Origin: Thermomicrobiaceae bacterium | GTDB lineage: Bacteria; Chloroflexota; Chloroflexia; Thermomicrobiales; Thermomicrobiaceae | Length of the DNA: 10,994 nt | Reading direction: 5' to 3' | NCBI GenBank assembly: GCA_007123655.1 | Contig: SKKR01000525.1 | Location: forward strand, 1-10,994 | Part shown: positions 1-7,310 of the stretch, piece after piece | Position numbering within the stretch: position 1 is the first letter of the stretch | How the letters are laid out: every line of letters begins with the position of its first letter | The notes under the pieces: generated by a model | The model's database searches: none | What the model saw: the letters and a program-made list of their open reading frames with translations, nothing else | What the model was told of the DNA's origin: nothing | Made by a program: the position numbers and the translations under genes

Positions 1-80
1 GACCGGAGCCCCCGACAGCCTTCCCGAGCACTACTCATCCGGAATGGGTGCGCGACGTACGCCACCCGAACGAACCTTAC

Positions 81-87
81 GAGGAGG
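81..87 (+). promoter_or_regulatory. Strong ribosome binding site fixing the GTG start at 93
   Basis: GAGGAGG, spaced 5 bases from GTG at 93. It decides the start of the cupredoxin lipoprotein over the in-frame ATG at 48. Confidence 0.75.
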
Positions 88-92
88 TACCT

Positions 93-491
93 GTGAAGAA
101 GCGCCTTTGGCTCGTGCTGTCACTGGCTGTCCTGTCGTTGTTCGTCATTGCCGCGTGCGGTGACGATAACGGTGACGACAATGGAAACGGCGATAATGGG
201 GGCAACGGGTCCACGGTTGACATGGAGATGGGGGAAATGTACTTCGACCCGGACTCCGTTTCGGCGGACGGTGGATCGACTCTGACGGTCAACCTGGACA
301 ACGTCGGCAACCAGCTCCACGATTTCACGATCGATGACCTGGATGGTGAGCGCGTGCACGTCGAAGTCCCGTCCGGGGAGGAAGATTCCGTATCGCTGGA
401 CATCCCGGATGACGTCGACGAGATCGAGTTCTACTGCACGGTTCCCGGTCACCGCGAGTCCGGCATGGAAGGCGTCATTACGGTCAACTAG
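93..491 (+). CDS. Cupredoxin (plastocyanin-like) lipoprotein
   Basis: Predicted 132-residue exported lipoprotein carrying one type I copper domain, probably a small electron carrier or copper-binding protein on the outer face of the membrane. Residues 1-21 form a basic, hydrophobic signal peptide (KKR, then a Leu/Val-rich core) ending in the lipobox IAAC, with Cys22 as the lipidated residue. A linker of about 18 residues made almost only of Asp, Asn and Gly follows. The cupredoxin domain fills the rest, with the usual ligand order His76, Cys115, His120 and Met125 (YCTVPGH then GM). The reading frame is open upstream, but GTG at 93 is chosen because GAGGAGG lies 5 bases before it and because the signal peptide starts exactly there. 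It stands alone, ends before a terminator and faces the zinc-ribbon gene. The redox partner cannot be told from sequence. Confidence 0.88.
   Translation: MKKRLWLVLSLAVLSLFVIAACGDDNGDDNGNGDNGGNGSTVDMEMGEMYFDPDSVSADGGSTLTVNLDNVGNQLHDFTIDDLDGERVHVEVPSGEEDSVSLDIPDDVDEIEFYCTVPGHRESGMEGVITVN
159..210 (+). repeat. Low-complexity Asp/Asn/Gly linker
   Basis: Imperfect short repeats of the type GAYAACGGTGAC encode a linker rich in Asp, Asn and Gly between the lipidated Cys22 and the copper domain. Such acidic, flexible tethers are common just after the lipobox in lipoproteins of monoderm-like bacteria. The repeats are imperfect but could be length-variable between strains. Confidence 0.6.
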
Positions 492-573
492 GCCTGCTCG
501 GCGGCAACCGCCTTCTGTTCCAGAAGCACGTGATGGGCAGAGACGGCGGTGCAATGACGGCGCAATGAAAAGG

Positions 574-602
574 ACGCCCTGGCTTCATCGCCGGGGCGTT
601 TT
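574..602. terminator. Bidirectional intrinsic terminator between convergent genes
   Basis: Ten-base stem (574-583 with 590-599, one G-T pair) and a 6-base loop. TTTT follows on the plus strand. On the minus strand the same hairpin is followed by CCTTTT. It lies between the stop of the cupredoxin lipoprotein (491) and the stop of the minus-strand zinc-ribbon gene (640), so it can serve both. Confidence 0.75.
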
Positions 603-639
603 CCTTCCCGCTGGTGTCAGACGCCGCTTTAGCCGGCCG

Positions 640-1065
640 CTACTCTCTCGTCTGATGTTGCGAGCGGCCGGGAGAGGATTCCGGGCGAACGTAAAGCAGG
701 TATTCGTCCAAGCCGATCTTCAGGACCCGCATCACACGATACGAGTACCCCTCAGCGTCGATCTTCTGTCCGGTCTCGACGCGGTCAAGTTTCATCTCAC
801 GGGCTGATCGGGAGATAATCTCGAACGTTACCCGGCCGCAGTTCCCGCATCGAAAATGCTGGTGACGCTCGTCAGTTGGACCCGCGTAACCTCGGTGCGT
901 CAGCTCAACGTCAGTGCTGCCGCAATCGGGACAAAGCCTGGAATCGCCACTGCTCACCTGCTGCACCACCCCTCTCTCGAGCCGGAAGCGGGTCAGGTCG
1001 CTCTCTACCTGAACCGACAGGGTCAGAATCCTTCGGCGCGTTCTATCGCCTCTGTGGCCCGTCAT
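640..1065 (-). CDS. Zinc-ribbon protein of unknown function
   Basis: Not recognised as a named family. The 141-residue reading has a clear zinc ribbon: Cys45-x2-Cys48 (CPDCGS) and Cys73-x2-Cys76 (CGNCGR), with a His-rich strand between them (DERHQHF). After it comes a basic segment and a C-terminal half with alternating hydrophobic residues (KIGLDEYLLYV) that looks like a small folded beta domain, then a polar tail. No signal peptide or membrane segment is seen, so it is probably cytosolic and may bind nucleic acid or a protein partner. The start is uncertain. ATG at 1065 has only a weak GGGG upstream; GTG codons at 969, 966 or 957, near a GAGAGAGGGG stretch, would give a product of about 105-109 residues starting just before the zinc ribbon. 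It is divergent from the trehalose genes, 89 bases apart. Confidence 0.6.
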   Translation of the reverse strand: MTGHRGDRTRRRILTLSVQVESDLTRFRLERGVVQQVSSGDSRLCPDCGSTDVELTHRGYAGPTDERHQHFRCGNCGRVTFEIISRSAREMKLDRVETGQKIDAEGYSYRVMRVLKIGLDEYLLYVRPESSPGRSQHQTRE

Positions 1066-1118
1066 CGCCCCGAATCACCCGCCCGAACGGCTCGCCGGGG
1101 CTGTGGTAGTATCGAACA

Positions 1119-1135
1119 CGGGTCCCGAAGACCCG
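1119..1135 (+). promoter_or_regulatory. Small inverted repeat ahead of the trehalose synthase gene
   Basis: CGGGTC (1119-1124) and GACCCG (1130-1135) form a perfect 6-base stem with a 5-base loop, 20 bases before the ATG at 1155 and just upstream of the GGAG at 1141-1144. It could be an operator or a leader hairpin. There is no U-tract, so it is not a terminator. A weak -10-like TAGTAT at 1107-1112 precedes it, without a convincing -35. Confidence 0.3.
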
Positions 1136-1154
1136 GTAATGGAGTTGTATCGAA

Positions 1155-2459
1155 ATGTTTACCTCAGTGCCGCTGGTTCCCAGATCACTGGAAGACTACC
1201 GCCCGATTGTCGGTGACGAGGAAATCGAGACGATCCGGGCGCTCGCCGAGCCGTTGAAGGGCGCTCGTGTGCTTCACCTGAACGCGACCGCGTTCGGCGG
1301 TGGCGTCAGCGAGCTACTCAACGCGCTGGTGCCGCTCAAACAGGATCTCGGCATCGACGCTGACTGGCAGGTCATGCGCGGTTCCGATGAGTTCTTTGCA
1401 GTAACCAAGGCACTCCACAACTCCCTGCAGGGTGCATTCGTCAACATCAGCGCCGATATGCTCGATACCTACCTGCAAAACATCCGGCTAAACGCGGACC
1501 TCTGGGACGAGACCTACGATTTCGTCGTAATTCATGATCCGCAGCCGGTTGCGTTGAAAGCGATGATCGCGCAATCAGGTCAGGAACCCGCCGGACACTG
1601 GGTCTGGCGGTGTCATATCGACCTGACCGCCGCCCAGCCAGATGTCTGGGATTTCCTGCGCCCATACGTTGAAACGCATCACGGCGCAATCTTCACCATA
1701 CCCCAGTATGTCAAGAACGACCTGCGGATGCCACACATCGCGATCATTCCGCCTGCGATTGATCCACTCAGCCCGAAGAACACCGAATTGCCGGCCGAAA
1801 CCATTCGAACCGTTCTCGGCCGCTATGGGATTGACCCGGAACGCCCGTTCATGACGCAGGTCTCCCGGTTCGATCCATGGAAGGACCCGCTGGGGGTGAT
1901 TGACGTCTATCGCATCGCCCGGGAGGAAGTGCGAGAGCTGCAGCTTGTCATGGTCGCGTCGATGGCCCACGATGATCCGGAAGGCTGGTCATACTTCGAA
2001 CGGACCGCCCGCCATGCCGGCAACGACTACGATATCTTTCTTCTTTCGAATCTGAACGGTGTTGGAAACGTCGAGGTGAACGCTATTCAGCGAGCGTCCA
2101 ACATCGTGATGCAGAAGTCGTTGCGCGAAGGGTTCGGACTCACGGTAACCGAGGGACTCTGGAAGCACCGGCCGGTTATCGGCGGGGACGTTGGCGGCAT
2201 TCCCACGCAGATTCTGAACGGACAAACAGGCTATCTGGTCAGTTCCGTCTCCGAGGCCGCGGAGCGAGCGGTTGACATTCTTGAAGACCCGAGGCTCGCA
2301 GCCGAGCTTGGGAGTCGAGGGCATGATCACGTTCGCACCAACTTCCTGACGACGACGAACCTGAAACGGTATCTCGAGCTGATGCACACGTTGCACGGCA
2401 CGGAGAATCGTCACGCTGCGTCGGATATGCACAGCGCGGACATTCATTGCGGCCACTGA
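1155..2459 (+). CDS. treT: Trehalose synthase, GT4 glycosyltransferase (TreT-like)
   Basis: Predicted cytosolic retaining glycosyltransferase of 434 residues, close to the roughly 415 usual for TreT, which joins the glucose of an NDP-glucose to free glucose to give trehalose in one step. The N-terminal Rossmann domain has the glycine-rich acceptor loop FGGGVSEL (residues 47-54). The C-terminal domain begins near residue 230 with VSRFDPWKDP, where Arg238 and Lys243 are in the place of the nucleotide-sugar phosphate ligands. The GT4 EX7E signature is intact: Glu325 (REGFG) and Glu333. GGDVGGIP at 343-350 is the usual donor-site loop. The start is ATG at 1155 with GGAG 10 bases upstream. The His-rich last 20 residues look unconserved. 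The next gene is an OtsA-like enzyme 114 bases on, probably the same transcript. Acceptor specificity (glucose or another polyol) cannot be read from sequence, so a related disaccharide synthase remains possible. Confidence 0.85.
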   Translation: MFTSVPLVPRSLEDYRPIVGDEEIETIRALAEPLKGARVLHLNATAFGGGVSELLNALVPLKQDLGIDADWQVMRGSDEFFAVTKALHNSLQGAFVNISADMLDTYLQNIRLNADLWDETYDFVVIHDPQPVALKAMIAQSGQEPAGHWVWRCHIDLTAAQPDVWDFLRPYVETHHGAIFTIPQYVKNDLRMPHIAIIPPAIDPLSPKNTELPAETIRTVLGRYGIDPERPFMTQVSRFDPWKDPLGVIDVYRIAREEVRELQLVMVASMAHDDPEGWSYFERTARHAGNDYDIFLLSNLNGVGNVEVNAIQRASNIVMQKSLREGFGLTVTEGLWKHRPVIGGDVGGIPTQILNGQTGYLVSSVSEAAERAVDILEDPRLAAELGSRGHDHVRTNFLTTTNLKRYLELMHTLHGTENRHAASDMHSADIHCGH

Positions 2460-2563
2460 CTTGCGTACAGTTCACTCAGGAAACGATTATGGACCGCGAC
2501 GAGCACTGTGCGTCGGCGTGGAATCACTTCACGTCGTCTGCTCGCCGGAATCCGAAACGGAAA

Positions 2564-2568
2564 AGGGG
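2564..2568 (+). promoter_or_regulatory. Ribosome binding site favouring the GTG start at 2574
   Basis: AAAAGGGG ends 5 bases before GTG at 2574. The upstream in-frame GTG at 2508 has no comparable site, so this one is used to fix the start of the GT20 gene. Confidence 0.6.
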
Positions 2569-2573
2569 CGCTC

Positions 2574-4145
2574 GTGAAACCGGAGAATGGCTCCGAGACC
2601 GGGCAAAACATCAGACGCACCAAGATTCTCCCGCAGGCCGCGCGAGAGCTGCTGGAAGAGACGACACTGATCATCGCCTCCAACCGGGGACCGATCGAGT
2701 TTCAGGAAGAACCCGACGGATCACTGTCCACCAAACGGGGAACTGGCGGTGTCGTCACCGCTGTCAGCGCGGTTAGCCGCTACACTGACCCGATCTGGGT
2801 CGCCAGTGCAATGACCTCCGGAGACCGGCTTCGACATGAGCAGGCGGAGGCAGCGGGTGAAACAGTCGTCACACCGGACGAATCAGACTTCCGGCTCAGA
2901 TTCGTCGTAACCGACGAGGACACCTACGACCTGTATTACAACCACATCAGCAATCCCCTGCTCTGGTTCCTGCAGCATTACCTCTGGGACACGCCAAGAT
3001 CACCGGATATTGACGCCGAGACCTGGCGCGCGTGGGATGAAGGGTATGTCCCCGCCAACCGGGCGTTTGCGTCCGAGATCGTTGCCGCGGCGGATGCCGG
3101 CGCCGGCACTCCGGTCGTCATGCTGCAGGACTATCACCTTTACCTCGCACCTGGGTACATCCGGGAGATGCGCCCGGACATCATCATGCAGCACTTCATC
3201 CACATCCCGTGGCCGGATCCCGACTACTGGCGGCTGATACCATCCAAAATGCGAACCGCCATCTGCCGGAGTATGCTCGCCAATGACGTCATCGGGTTCC
3301 AGGCACCGGGTCACGCACGGAGTTTCATGAACACCTGCCAGGCGAATCTCGATGATGTCGATCTCGATTACCGTTCCGGATCGGTGACCTGGAAGGGACA
3401 CATAACGCGTGTTCGCCATTACCCGATTTCGATTGACGTGGACGCGGTGCGGGAAACCGCGCAGGAAGAAGACGCGCTGCGGCATGAAGAACACCTGGAG
3501 ATGTTCTGGAACGAACATACAATCATCCGGGTGGACCGCGCAGAGCCGAGCAAGAATATCGTACGTGGATTTCACGCCTATGACCGGTTCCTGGAGAAGC
3601 ATCCTGAGTTTCTCGGGAAGGTGAACTTCATTGCGTTCCTGGTCCCGTCCCGGCTGGAAGTGCCCGAATACGTCGACTATCTGGACGACATCAACACCAT
3701 CGTCGGCCGGATCAACACGAAGTACGCCAACGCCGCCGAACAGGACGGCGTCGCCTGGGAGCCGATCAACCTCTTCATCGGTGACGACTATCACCGCGCA
3801 CTGGCTGCAATGAAGTGGTATGACATTCTGATGGTAAACGCGGTCATTGATGGCATGAATCTCGTTGCCAAGGAAGGCGCTCTACTCAATCAGCGAAACG
3901 GGGTCCTGATTCTGTCTGAGGGTGCGGGAGTCTACCAGCAACTCGGCGATTACACGTTGAATGTCTCACCGACTGACATCGAGGGCACCGCCGATCAGAT
4001 CTACCGGGCGTTGACGATGGATGAAAGCGAGCGCGCGCGACGTGCCGAAGAGCTCCGAGAGTCGATCATCGAGCAGGATATCCTGGAGTGGATTTATCGC
4101 CAGCTGAACGATATCGCGGACGCCAGGGACGCGGCACGCGTCTAG
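2574..4145 (+). CDS. otsA: Trehalose-6-phosphate synthase family enzyme (GT20, OtsA-like)
   Basis: GT20 glycosyltransferase, expected to move glucose from an NDP-glucose to glucose-6-phosphate to give trehalose-6-phosphate. From GTG 2574 it is 523 residues; OtsA of E. coli is 474. Counting from that start, matches to OtsA active-site residues are: SNRGP with Arg38; GTGG at 57-59; YYNHISNPLLW with Tyr122 and Trp131; QDYHL with Asp186; FIHIPWP with His210; Arg322 and Lys327 in VDRAEPSKN; and DGMNLVAKE with Asp426 and Glu434. All key residues are present, but the usual RLDYSKG motif is changed to RAEPSKN, and there is an insert around residues 140-160 relative to OtsA. The first 30 residues look unconserved, which supports the shorter start over GTG 2508. 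No phosphatase (OtsB) gene follows. It could instead make a related phospho-glycoside such as glucosylglycerol-phosphate. Its stop overlaps that of the convergent peptidase. Confidence 0.82.
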   Translation: MKPENGSETGQNIRRTKILPQAARELLEETTLIIASNRGPIEFQEEPDGSLSTKRGTGGVVTAVSAVSRYTDPIWVASAMTSGDRLRHEQAEAAGETVVTPDESDFRLRFVVTDEDTYDLYYNHISNPLLWFLQHYLWDTPRSPDIDAETWRAWDEGYVPANRAFASEIVAAADAGAGTPVVMLQDYHLYLAPGYIREMRPDIIMQHFIHIPWPDPDYWRLIPSKMRTAICRSMLANDVIGFQAPGHARSFMNTCQANLDDVDLDYRSGSVTWKGHITRVRHYPISIDVDAVRETAQEEDALRHEEHLEMFWNEHTIIRVDRAEPSKNIVRGFHAYDRFLEKHPEFLGKVNFIAFLVPSRLEVPEYVDYLDDINTIVGRINTKYANAAEQDGVAWEPINLFIGDDYHRALAAMKWYDILMVNAVIDGMNLVAKEGALLNQRNGVLILSEGAGVYQQLGDYTLNVSPTDIEGTADQIYRALTMDESERARRAEELRESIIEQDILEWIYRQLNDIADARDAARV

Positions 4146-5269
4146 GACTCGTTCTCCAGCGGCCGGGCCAGTCCGTAACGCTCGACGATCTCAACCGCTG
4201 TTGCCACCGGAAGCGCGTCTCTCCGGTTCCCGTCCCGGCCAGTCATTGATTCCGCCGCAAACAGCGCGTTGATGATTGCTTCCTCCGTCGCTTCGATCGT
4301 CGCCTGAAACAGCGCGTTGATCAGGCTGCCGGTCTCCTCAACCTGGGCTAGCGTCAGAACCTGCCCGGTTGGATCATGCGGGACCTGCTGAGCGTTTGAG
4401 AACGCGATGATGTAGTCACCCGACCCGTGCGCGGCAATCGAACCAGTCCTGGCCAGACCCATCCCGGCCCGCCGAGCGAGGCGACCGAGTGCTCTGTCCA
4501 GCATCGGTGCGTCGGTCGCCACGATGATGATGATTGACCCGGTGTCTTCTCCGTCCACCGCCGGTTTCCAGTCCCGGAGATGATGGCCAACCGGCGCGCC
4601 GTTTATCCGCAACTGCTCCCGGCGCCCGCAGTTTCCGAGCACCATGACCCCAACGGTGTACTGACCATGCCTTTCAGATAGCCGCCGGGAGGCGGTGCCG
4701 ATTCCACCCTTGAAGCCGAACAGGGTCATGCCGGTTCCCGCGCCGACGTTTCCTTCGGTGACCGGTCCGGTCCGCGCCCCCTCGATCGACGAGAGAACGT
4801 GCTCCTGACGAACGTGGCGCCCGTGCTGGTCGTTCAGGTACGCGTCCGAGCATTCGGTGACCACGGCGTTTACGGTCGATGTGGTGACCCCGCAATCAGG
4901 GTTCTCCCGAATCGCGTGCTCGATGATCCCGTCCGCCACGATACCGACGTTCATCGTTCCAGTCAGCGCGATCGGGCTTTCGATCAGTCCGAGCTCGTCG
5001 ATCTGTTCCTGCCCCAGGCATTTGCCGAAACCGTTGAGCACGGAAACCGCAGCAGGCACTTTGTTCCGGAACAGATTCCCACCGTGTGGCAGGACAACCG
5101 ATACCCCGGTTCTCACTGGCCCTGCTCCGGGGCTATGCGGACCATCTCCGGAGATCAGAGTAATATGTCCCACGCGCACGTCGGGCACGTCTGTAATCGC
5201 ATTGTGCTCACCGGGCGACATCGCTCCGATGACGATTCCGGTGTCTCGTACACGTGGCCTGGTGGTCAT
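4142..5269 (-). CDS. DmpA-like aminopeptidase, P1 (S58) family, self-processing
   Basis: Predicted N-terminal-nucleophile peptidase of 375 residues, the same length as DmpA (L-aminopeptidase/D-esterase) of Ochrobactrum. Such proenzymes cut themselves before a Ser that then becomes the nucleophile and removes N-terminal residues from short peptides or amides. Visible features in order are ITDVPDVRVGH near the N terminus (25-35), SPIALTGTMNVG (98-109), the GNVGAGTGM and FKGGIGTASR loops (173-194), LGNCGRR with Asn213, and the GS pair at 244-245 before IIIIVATDAP, the predicted cleavage point with Ser245 as nucleophile. SGDYIIAFS (283-291) matches the second active-site loop. No signal peptide is seen, so it is probably cytoplasmic. 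The start is ATG with GGGAGA about 8 bases upstream. It lies 58 bases after the LysE-type exporter on the same strand, so the two are likely co-transcribed. Substrate is unknown. Confidence 0.88.
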   Translation of the reverse strand: MTTRPRVRDTGIVIGAMSPGEHNAITDVPDVRVGHITLISGDGPHSPGAGPVRTGVSVVLPHGGNLFRNKVPAAVSVLNGFGKCLGQEQIDELGLIESPIALTGTMNVGIVADGIIEHAIRENPDCGVTTSTVNAVVTECSDAYLNDQHGRHVRQEHVLSSIEGARTGPVTEGNVGAGTGMTLFGFKGGIGTASRRLSERHGQYTVGVMVLGNCGRREQLRINGAPVGHHLRDWKPAVDGEDTGSIIIIVATDAPMLDRALGRLARRAGMGLARTGSIAAHGSGDYIIAFSNAQQVPHDPTGQVLTLAQVEETGSLINALFQATIEATEEAIINALFAAESMTGRDGNRRDALPVATAVEIVERYGLARPLENES

Positions 5270-5327
5270 TCGCGATTCTCCCCCTGAGACGCCGCTCCAT
5301 AACAGTTGTGTAGCAGATCAAGCACCG

Positions 5328-5978
5328 CTAGAAGAACAACCGGGCGACGCCTTCCAGCGCCTGGAGGCCGAACCAGCCACCAAACCCGATCAAAATCAGC
5401 CCGCTACCGAAGTTTATCCAGCGGTAAACGGTATCCGAAACGAGTCGCCGGCCGCCATGAACCAGCAAGGACAACGTGGTTACCCAGATGATCAAACCGG
5501 CGATGACTCCGAACACGATGGCAGCGATACCCGCGATGTCCGATGCCTGGTCAACTCCGGACGCCACGAGCCCGCCACCCACCGAGAGCCAGAAGAAGAT
5601 CCCCATCGGATTCAGCGCGGCAATGAGAAAACCGGTGGTAAACGAGCTTCGTCTAAACGCGACTGCGTCATCCACGATCATGCGGCCCTCCACGAACACC
5701 GGCCGGATCGACGACCATCCCAGAAACAACAGGAACCCGGTCCCCAGCGTCCAGAGAAGTGTCCTGACGTACAGTTGATCGATCAGCGGGGTTAATCCGG
5801 CTATCACCGCCATGCAATAGATTGCGTCAGCCGTGGTCGCTCCGATGCCCACCATCCACCCCGAGCGAAAGCCTCGTCTCAGACCTCGACGGACGATCTC
5901 GACATTCACCGGACCGATCGGCGCCCCGAGCGATATGCCAACGATGATTCCGCGAAGCGCCAGATCGACCGGCAGCAA
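5328..5978 (-). CDS. LysE family amino-acid exporter
   Basis: Integral membrane protein of 216 residues, the usual LysE/RhtB size. These carriers expel amino acids or related solutes using the proton gradient. About six hydrophobic segments are seen at residues 6-28, 40-62, 72-92, 113-135, 146-172 and 187-208. The family signature is present: GAPIGPVN (18-25) at the end of the first helix, followed by a basic loop (RRGLRRGFRSG) and a second helix with GIGATTADAIY. The second half has ALNPMGIFFW (121-130), the repeat equivalent. The start is TTG at 5978, chosen because GGAGGG (5987-5992, minus strand) lies 8 bases upstream and the frame begins directly with the first helix. It is the first gene of a probable two-gene unit with the DmpA-like peptidase. 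Substrate is not identifiable. Confidence 0.85.
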   Translation of the reverse strand: MLPVDLALRGIIVGISLGAPIGPVNVEIVRRGLRRGFRSGWMVGIGATTADAIYCMAVIAGLTPLIDQLYVRTLLWTLGTGFLLFLGWSSIRPVFVEGRMIVDDAVAFRRSSFTTGFLIAALNPMGIFFWLSVGGGLVASGVDQASDIAGIAAIVFGVIAGLIIWVTTLSLLVHGGRRLVSDTVYRWINFGSGLILIGFGGWFGLQALEGVARLFF

Positions 5979-6096
5979 ACCCCGTTCCCTCCCCGCGTCC
6001 GCGCGTTATCATTGCGTGCCGCCGTTCGTCGCGGCAGCATCGCCTAGGTTACGACCGGCAGGGGCGATTCGCAACGGGGAGTTGCCGGGTGTTCCG

Positions 6097-6102
6097 TATA
6101 AT
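6097..6102 (+). promoter_or_regulatory. Candidate -10 box upstream of the M48 protease gene
   Basis: A perfect TATAAT lies 50 bases before the ATG at 6153, in the 174-base gap between two divergent genes. No good -35 is seen at 16-18 bases and there is no extended TG motif, so it may need an activator or may be chance. The rest of the gap holds only a GC-rich imperfect inverted repeat near 6018-6035. Confidence 0.45.
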
Positions 6103-6152
6103 TCCGGAGGCGGCTTAACTCAGCGGTTCCACCAGGCATCGGAGTCGAATTC

Positions 6153-7310
6153 ATGCAGGGCGCATCATCGCAATCGTTTCCGCAGGCGAGTGAACGAATA
6201 CGCTCCTACAGCCGGGCAAAGATCCTCTTCTTCGTTGTCGGCCTTGTCACGTCCTGGTTGAAAACAACGATCTTCCTGGCAAGTGGCGCGTCCCGCCAGG
6301 TTTCGGACGTCACGCAGCGCCAGTTTGTTAACAGCCGAGTCGGAGAAGGGCTAACGGTTGTCGCCTTCGCGCTGCTGTCCTGGATTGCGTCGCTCCCTCT
6401 GGCATATCTGAGGGGCTACCGGCTGGAACACCAGTACGATCTCAGCAACCAGACCCGGTCGGCCTGGCTGGGCGAGCAGATGAAGAGTCTCGGGGTACAG
6501 CTGGCGCTCATGGTTCCGGTAACGCAGGTAGCACTTGCGATTATCCGAAGATGGCCTCAGTCCTGGTGGGTCGTCCTGAGTGCGCTCACGATCCCGTTCT
6601 CGATCGTGCTGGCCCACCTGTTCCCGTTACTTATCGCACCGCTGTTCAACACCTATCAGCCGCTTCGTGATCAGCAGTTAGCCGAGCGCCTCAGATCGCT
6701 TGCCGCCCGGTCCGGGATCAGTGTCGCCGATGTGATGGAAATGGATCTGAGTAAGCAGACCCGGAAGGCAAGCGCGTTCTTCACCGGAATCGGTTCGAGC
6801 AAGCGCATCGTCCTGGCTGACACGCTCCTCGATGAGTGCACGCACGATGAAATCGAAACCATTGTGGCCCACGAGATCGCGCATCAGGCGAACTATGACC
6901 TCTGGCGCTTGATGGCGGCCGGCACGGTGACGACCGCCGTGACCGTCTGGGCCACCCAGAGACTCGCCGAGTCGGCACACGCCCGCACTGCGACGACAAC
7001 GGGTATCCGTGGCCTTGGATCCGTCGAAGCGCTGCCACTTCTGACCCTTGCCGGATCGGCGGGGGGAATGATTATGATGCCTCTGCAAAACGCGTTCAGC
7101 CGCTACATCGAGCGGCAAGCAGATGACTACGCGCTTCAACTCACCGACAGACCGGACGCGTTCGCGTCCGCGCTCGGGCGGCTTTCAGAGATGAACCTGG
7201 CGGATCCGGATCCCTCCAGGGTGGAGTACGTGCTTCTGCACAGTCATCCCACGATCAACCAGCGCATCGCGAGGTGTCACGACTATGCTCGCGCCGCGAA
7301 AACGAACTAG
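6153..7310 (+). CDS. M48 family membrane metalloprotease (Ste24/CAAX protease-like)
   Basis: Zinc metallopeptidase of 385 residues anchored in the membrane, related to Ste24/HtpX enzymes that cut membrane or misfolded proteins. Hydrophobic segments are at about 24-44, 66-87, 112-132 and 138-165 in the N-terminal half, and at about 253-268 and 290-312 after the active site. The zinc motif HEIAH (residues 240-244) is intact, and the third ligand is expected at Glu320 in YIERQADDYA. Ste24-type blocks are visible before it: KASAFFTGIG (205-214) and KRIVLADTLL (217-226). The C-terminal SHPTINQRI (364-372) is the family ending. The start is ATG with GGAG 8 bases upstream. It is divergent from the LysE exporter. 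Its stop overlaps the stop of the convergent methyltransferase in a shared CTAG. The target protein is unknown; prenyl processing is unlikely in bacteria, so quality control is the safer reading. Confidence 0.88.
   Translation: MQGASSQSFPQASERIRSYSRAKILFFVVGLVTSWLKTTIFLASGASRQVSDVTQRQFVNSRVGEGLTVVAFALLSWIASLPLAYLRGYRLEHQYDLSNQTRSAWLGEQMKSLGVQLALMVPVTQVALAIIRRWPQSWWVVLSALTIPFSIVLAHLFPLLIAPLFNTYQPLRDQQLAERLRSLAARSGISVADVMEMDLSKQTRKASAFFTGIGSSKRIVLADTLLDECTHDEIETIVAHEIAHQANYDLWRLMAAGTVTTAVTVWATQRLAESAHARTATTTGIRGLGSVEALPLLTLAGSAGGMIMMPLQNAFSRYIERQADDYALQLTDRPDAFASALGRLSEMNLADPDPSRVEYVLLHSHPTINQRIARCHDYARAAKTN

Noticed and set aside
1..92. Frame open from the window edge into the lipoprotein gene
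   Set aside because: It might suggest a longer protein or the end of another gene, but the strong ribosome site and signal peptide at 93 explain the frame. No stop or family match supports a separate gene in this stretch.
3000..3794. 264-codon minus-strand open frame inside the GT20 gene
   Set aside because: It is the shadow of a well-conserved enzyme gene, with no recognisable domain or ribosome site.
4857..5795. 312-codon plus-strand open frame opposite the peptidase and exporter
   Set aside because: The product is low in hydrophobic residues and rich in Pro, Arg and Ser, as expected for the antisense of GC-rich genes. Both minus-strand genes are clear family members.
6110..6152. tRNA-like string (GGCTTAACTCAGCGGTT then GTCGAATTC) before the M48 gene
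   Set aside because: It resembles tRNA D-arm and T-loop words, but the spacing is too short, there is no anticodon stem or acceptor pairing, and the T-arm stem is missing.
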